DNA of 64,000 bases from Aquipuribacter sp051216895 (GTDB lineage Bacteria > Actinomycetota > Actinomycetes > Actinomycetales > JBBAYJ01), in the NCBI RefSeq assembly GCF_051216895.1, contig NZ_JBPKAO010000001.1, positions 1 through 64,000 on the forward strand. Reading direction: 5' to 3'. The notes beneath the pieces are model-generated. The model saw only the letters and a list, made by a program, of their open reading frames with translations. It had not been told where the DNA came from and did no database searches. Of the stretch, positions 60,945 to 64,000 are shown piece by piece. The number at the start of each line of letters is the position of its first letter. The stretch's first letter is position 1. Both the position numbers and the translations under genes were made by a program.

Positions 60945-62626
60945 CCGCCACGGGTCAGGACGCCGCCACGGGTCCTCGCCAGGGGCTCGCCCGCGCGACC
61001 GCCGTCATGGCGGCGGGGACGTTGGTGTCCCGCCTGCTGGGGCTCGTCAGCAAGGCGCTGCTGGCGGCGCTGCTCGGCACGGCCGCCATCAACCTGGCCG
61101 CCAACTCCTTCGACGTGGCCAACAAGCTGCCCAACCTGATCTACGCCCTGGTCGCCGGCGGTGCCCTCAACGCGGTCCTGGTCCCGCAGATCGTGCGGGC
61201 CGACCGGGACGGGCCGCGGGGCCGGGAGTTCCTGGACCGGCTGTTCACCATGGCCACGGCGGGCCTGCTGCTGCTCACGGTCCTGCTCACGCTGCTCGCC
61301 GCCCCGCTGGTCAGCCTCTACACCGGGGGCGGCTGGGCCGCGCCGGAGTTCGACCTGGCCGTGCTGTTCGCGCTCTGGTGCCTGCCGCAGCTGTTCTTCT
61401 ACGGCGTCTACACGCTGTTCGGCCAGCTGCTCAACGCCCGCGGGTCGTTCGGTCCGTACATGTGGGCCCCGGTGGTCAACAACGTCGTCGCCATCACCGG
61501 GCTGCTCGTCTTCTGGGGCCTGTTCGGCCCGCAGGACACCAGCGACCCGCGGTCGTGGACGCCGGGGATGATCGCCCTGCTCGCGGGGTCGGCGACCCTG
61601 GGCGTCGCCGCGCAGGCCGCGATCCTCGTCTGGCCGCTGCGCCGGATCGGGTTCTCGTGGCGGCCTCGCTGGGGGCTGCGGGGGGTCGGCTTCCGCAGCG
61701 CCGGGGTCGTGGCGGCCTGGACCTTCGCCGGGATCGTCGTCAGCCAGCTGGTGTTCGTCCTGGTGTCGCGGGTGGGTGCCGGCGCGCTCGCCGAGACCCG
61801 GGGCACCGCCGAGGCCGCGGTGACGGCCTCGAACGCCGCGTGGACGTTCGCGTTCCTGCTCTACATGCTGCCGCACGGCCTGCTCGCGGTCAGCCTGGTC
61901 ACCGCCGTGTTCACCCGGGTCAGCGGCGCGGCGCAGGCCGGGGACACCGAGGGGGTGGCCACCACCACGCGGACGATGATGCGGGTGCTGCTCGTGGGCA
62001 TGACCCTGCCGGCCGCCGGGCTCGTCCTGCTGGGCCCGGAGATCACGGCCCTGCTGTTCCAGCAGCTGGACGACCAGGCGTACGTGGTGGGCACCGTCAT
62101 CATGGCCATGGCGCTCGGGCTGCCGTTCTTCAGCGTCCTCTACCTGGTGCGGCGGGTCTTCTACGCCTACGAGGACGGGCGCACGCCGTTCGTGGTCACG
62201 CTCGCGACGGCCGGCGTGTGGGCGGCCGGCACGATCGCCTCCCCCCTGCTCCTGCCGCCCTCCCTGTGGGTGGCCGGGGTGGCGGCGTCGATGAGCCTGG
62301 GCGAGGTCGCCGGGCTGGTGGTGGCCGTCTGGCTGCTGCACCGCCGGATCGGCGGCCTCGGGGTCAAGGGGTTCCTCTGGGTCCTGCTCCGGCTGGCGCT
62401 CGTGCTGGCCGTCGTCGGACCGCTCGCGGTGCTGGCCGCGGACGCGGTCGGCGGGACCGGGACACAGCTCGAGGCGCTGCTCAGCGTGGTCGTCGGCGGG
62501 TCCGTCCTGATCGTCGGCTACCTGCTGGGTACCCGCCTGCTGCAGGTGGGCGAGACCACCGAGCTGCTCCGCACCCTGACCGCGCGGTTCGGCCGAGCGG
62601 GTGGCAGGACCTCAAGCACGCCCTGA
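60941..62626 (+). CDS. murJ: lipid II flippase MurJ
   Basis: A 561-residue MviN/MurJ-family flippase with fourteen probable helices. The first helix region reads MAAGTLVSRLLGLVSKALL; NLIYALVAGGALNAVLVP and the PEITALLFQ region in the second half are characteristic. It moves lipid II across the membrane for peptidoglycan synthesis. Unlike mycobacterial MviN it has no C-terminal kinase-like domain. GTG 60941 overlaps the NUDIX stop. The DUF6049-type gene often found between NUDIX and murJ is absent here. Confidence 0.94.
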   Translation: MTATGQDAATGPRQGLARATAVMAAGTLVSRLLGLVSKALLAALLGTAAINLAANSFDVANKLPNLIYALVAGGALNAVLVPQIVRADRDGPRGREFLDRLFTMATAGLLLLTVLLTLLAAPLVSLYTGGGWAAPEFDLAVLFALWCLPQLFFYGVYTLFGQLLNARGSFGPYMWAPVVNNVVAITGLLVFWGLFGPQDTSDPRSWTPGMIALLAGSATLGVAAQAAILVWPLRRIGFSWRPRWGLRGVGFRSAGVVAAWTFAGIVVSQLVFVLVSRVGAGALAETRGTAEAAVTASNAAWTFAFLLYMLPHGLLAVSLVTAVFTRVSGAAQAGDTEGVATTTRTMMRVLLVGMTLPAAGLVLLGPEITALLFQQLDDQAYVVGTVIMAMALGLPFFSVLYLVRRVFYAYEDGRTPFVVTLATAGVWAAGTIASPLLLPPSLWVAGVAASMSLGEVAGLVVAVWLLHRRIGGLGVKGFLWVLLRLALVLAVVGPLAVLAADAVGGTGTQLEALLSVVVGGSVLIVGYLLGTRLLQVGETTELLRTLTARFGRAGGRTSSTP

Positions 62627-62646
62627 ACCCCGCCGACGTCCCGGAC

Positions 62647-63072
62647 ATGCAGAACCCCCGGGCGATCCGCCCCCGCGGTACCGGCGACGCCGGCGACGCC
62701 GGCGACGTCGTGGTCGGCTGGCTGGTCAGGCTCGTCGCGGTGTTCTCGGTCGTGGGCGTCCTCGCCTTCGACGGGGTGTCGGTCGGCGCCGCCGAGCTCG
62801 CGGTCACCGACACCGCCGTCGCCGCGGCCCGGGCCGCCGGGCTCGAGCTCGGGTCCGGCGCCACCGCCCAGCAGGCCTACGTGGCTGCGCAGTCGGCGGC
62901 CTCGCAGGACGACGGCCTCAACGAGGTCCCGGTCGAGGAGTTCGTGGTCGCCGCGGACAAGAGCGTGAGCCTCCTGGTGCGCCGAACCGCCCCGACCATG
63001 GTGCTGCACCACATCCCCGGCACCGACGGCTGGTTGGTGGCCGAGGCCACCGCCCGCCACACCGCAGGATGA
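62647..63072 (+). CDS. small single-helix hypothetical protein after murJ
   Basis: A 141-residue protein with one hydrophobic helix (VVVGWLVRLVAVFSVVGVLAF, residues about 21-40) and an outside part (AELAVTDTAVAAARAAGLEL ... ADKSVSLLVRRTAP), a layout recalling TadE-like or other pseudopilin-type proteins but without a firm match. ATG 62647 lies 20 bases after murJ. Its stop overlaps the ATG of the next gene (ATGA), so it is coupled to an exported coiled-coil protein. Confidence 0.65.
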   Translation: MQNPRAIRPRGTGDAGDAGDVVVGWLVRLVAVFSVVGVLAFDGVSVGAAELAVTDTAVAAARAAGLELGSGATAQQAYVAAQSAASQDDGLNEVPVEEFVVAADKSVSLLVRRTAPTMVLHHIPGTDGWLVAEATARHTAG

Positions 63073-64000
63073 GCAGCCCCGTGACCGGCCGCCCGGCTCG
63101 CCCTGGGCCGCCCGTGAGCCGTCGACCGCCCCGGTCCTGGCCGGCACCGCTCCTGGCCGCCCTGACGACCCTGCTGACGACCGTGCTCGTCCTGCTGACC
63201 GGGCTGCCGGCCCAGGCCGCCCCGACCGACCCGCCGCCCGGTGCCGACGACCTGCGCGCGCAGGTGGCCGAGCTGACCGCCCAGGTCGAGACCCTGGAGG
63301 TGGCCGTCGAGGTCGCCGCCGAGGACTGGAACACTGCCCGCGCCGAGCTCGACGCCCTGCTGCAGCAGGAGGTCGACGCCCAGGTCAGCCTCGACGACGC
63401 CGGCCGGACGTTGGACGCCGACCAGGGGGCGGCCACCCGGCGGATCCGCGCGCTGTACCGCAGCGGCGGCACCATGGAGCTGGCCTGGACCGCGCTGCAC
63501 GGCGCCGGGTTCGCCGACGCGGCGACGACCTACCGGACCGCTCGCGTGGTGCTGGACTCCGACGCCGTCGCCGTCGAGCGTGCGGGTCGCGACGTCGACG
63601 CCGCCGTGGCGTCCTCGACCGAGGTGCAACGGCTGCGCCGCGACCGGATGGCCCTGGAGGCGGAGGCCGAGCAGCTCCGACAGGACACCGAGACCGCCCT
63701 GGCCGCCCACGAGGCGCTGCTCGCCGGCACCGACGAGGACCTGGTCGAGGCGGTCGAGCGCGAGCGGCAGGAGGTGGAGCGTGAGGCCGTCGCCTACGCG
63801 CTGGCCCAGGCGGAGGCCCGGGCGCGCGAGACGGCCAGGTCCACGACCGAGGAGGACGCGTCCACCACGTCCTCCGGCGCCGTCGCCGGTCCTTCCGGTG
63901 GCACGGTCCCGGCGGGGTTCGTCGGCGGTGACGTCGACCAGGGCGCAGTCGTCGAGGCCGCGGCCGAGGCCGCCCCCAACGCCACCGCCGCGGCCGCCAT
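63069..64000 (+). CDS. exported coiled-coil protein, probable NlpC/P60-type hydrolase, cut by window end
   Basis: The frame stays open from ATG 63069 to the window edge (310 codons). It encodes a signal peptide (hydrophobic core about 28-45, ending AQA), then a long coiled coil (about 60-240; DDLRAQVAELTAQVETLEVA, EAEQLRQDTETALAAHEALL) with a central RIRALYRSGGTMELAW block, and a Gly/Ser linker. This is the N-terminal build of RipA-like peptidoglycan hydrolases, and the final EAAAEAAPNATAAAA resembles the lead into an NlpC/P60 domain, which would lie outside the window. The catalytic part is inferred. Confidence 0.75.
   Translation, partial: MSSPVTGRPARPGPPVSRRPPRSWPAPLLAALTTLLTTVLVLLTGLPAQAAPTDPPPGADDLRAQVAELTAQVETLEVAVEVAAEDWNTARAELDALLQQEVDAQVSLDDAGRTLDADQGAATRRIRALYRSGGTMELAWTALHGAGFADAATTYRTARVVLDSDAVAVERAGRDVDAAVASSTEVQRLRRDRMALEAEAEQLRQDTETALAAHEALLAGTDEDLVEAVERERQEVEREAVAYALAQAEARARETARSTTEEDASTTSSGAVAGPSGGTVPAGFVGGDVDQGAVVEAAAEAAPNATAAAA

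Overview
The window is about 64 kb of very GC-rich DNA, dense in genes and rich in GTG starts and 4-base ATGA/GTGA overlaps. It comes from a chromosome of a free-living high-GC Actinomycetota. Supporting markers are a mycothiol-dependent formaldehyde dehydrogenase, PspC and LuxR-type two-component systems, a ClgR-like regulator beside clpP, TTGTCCACA-type DnaA boxes, inositol-1-phosphate synthase next to a PadR regulator, and the order ponA / GT87 / rpsF / ssb / rpsR / rplI / dnaB known from Mycobacterium. The layout would fit Geodermatophilaceae or a neighbouring family, but the genus cannot be fixed from the sequence alone. The sequence is a draft: a single N at 52443 marks a contig join inside a repetitive gene tail.

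Left part (1-27.7 kb) is a mixed housekeeping and accessory region. It holds an EcsC-like protein of lower GC, an App1-type phosphatase broken by a 44-bp tandem duplication, a membrane GGDEF protein, an MscR plus metallo-beta-lactamase pair, a GH13 amylase-like enzyme, hemerythrin, DsbA and aldo-keto reductase genes, an RlmA-like methyltransferase coupled to a PspC histidine kinase/LuxR regulator pair, and the divergent PspC gene. Next come an oxidoreductase, a nucleoside hydrolase, an AlkZ-like winged-helix protein, an LLM flavoprotein, a type II NADH dehydrogenase behind a Rex-like operator, Lrp and ddaH, and an ABC exporter divergent from a two-component system.

Middle part (27.7-44.4 kb) holds a secreted subtilase, an Old Yellow Enzyme, a membrane protein plus YtrA-type GntR regulator behind a palindromic operator, a multicopper oxidase, a NYN/PIN-like protein followed by the ClgR-like regulator convergent with clpP, a BrkB-type membrane protein, a Tat-exported PHP-domain protein, and a probable sulfur operon (SQR-like flavoprotein, TusE/DsrC-like, DsrE2-like, P450, DUF418). 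It closes with a GlsB/YeaQ stress protein behind a SigB/SigF-type promoter.

Right part (44.5-64 kb) is the core replication/translation/cell-wall block. dnaB is interrupted by a 321-residue intein with class 3 features, and a DnaA-box cluster separates it from a MATE exporter. Then come rplI-rpsR-ssb-rpsF, a GT87 glycosyltransferase and a bifunctional penicillin-binding protein with repeats, padR-ino1-gtrA-MFS, cca, a NUDIX hydrolase, murJ, a small membrane protein, and the start of an exported coiled-coil protein cut by the window end. No rRNA, tRNA, CRISPR array, insertion sequence or prophage was seen.
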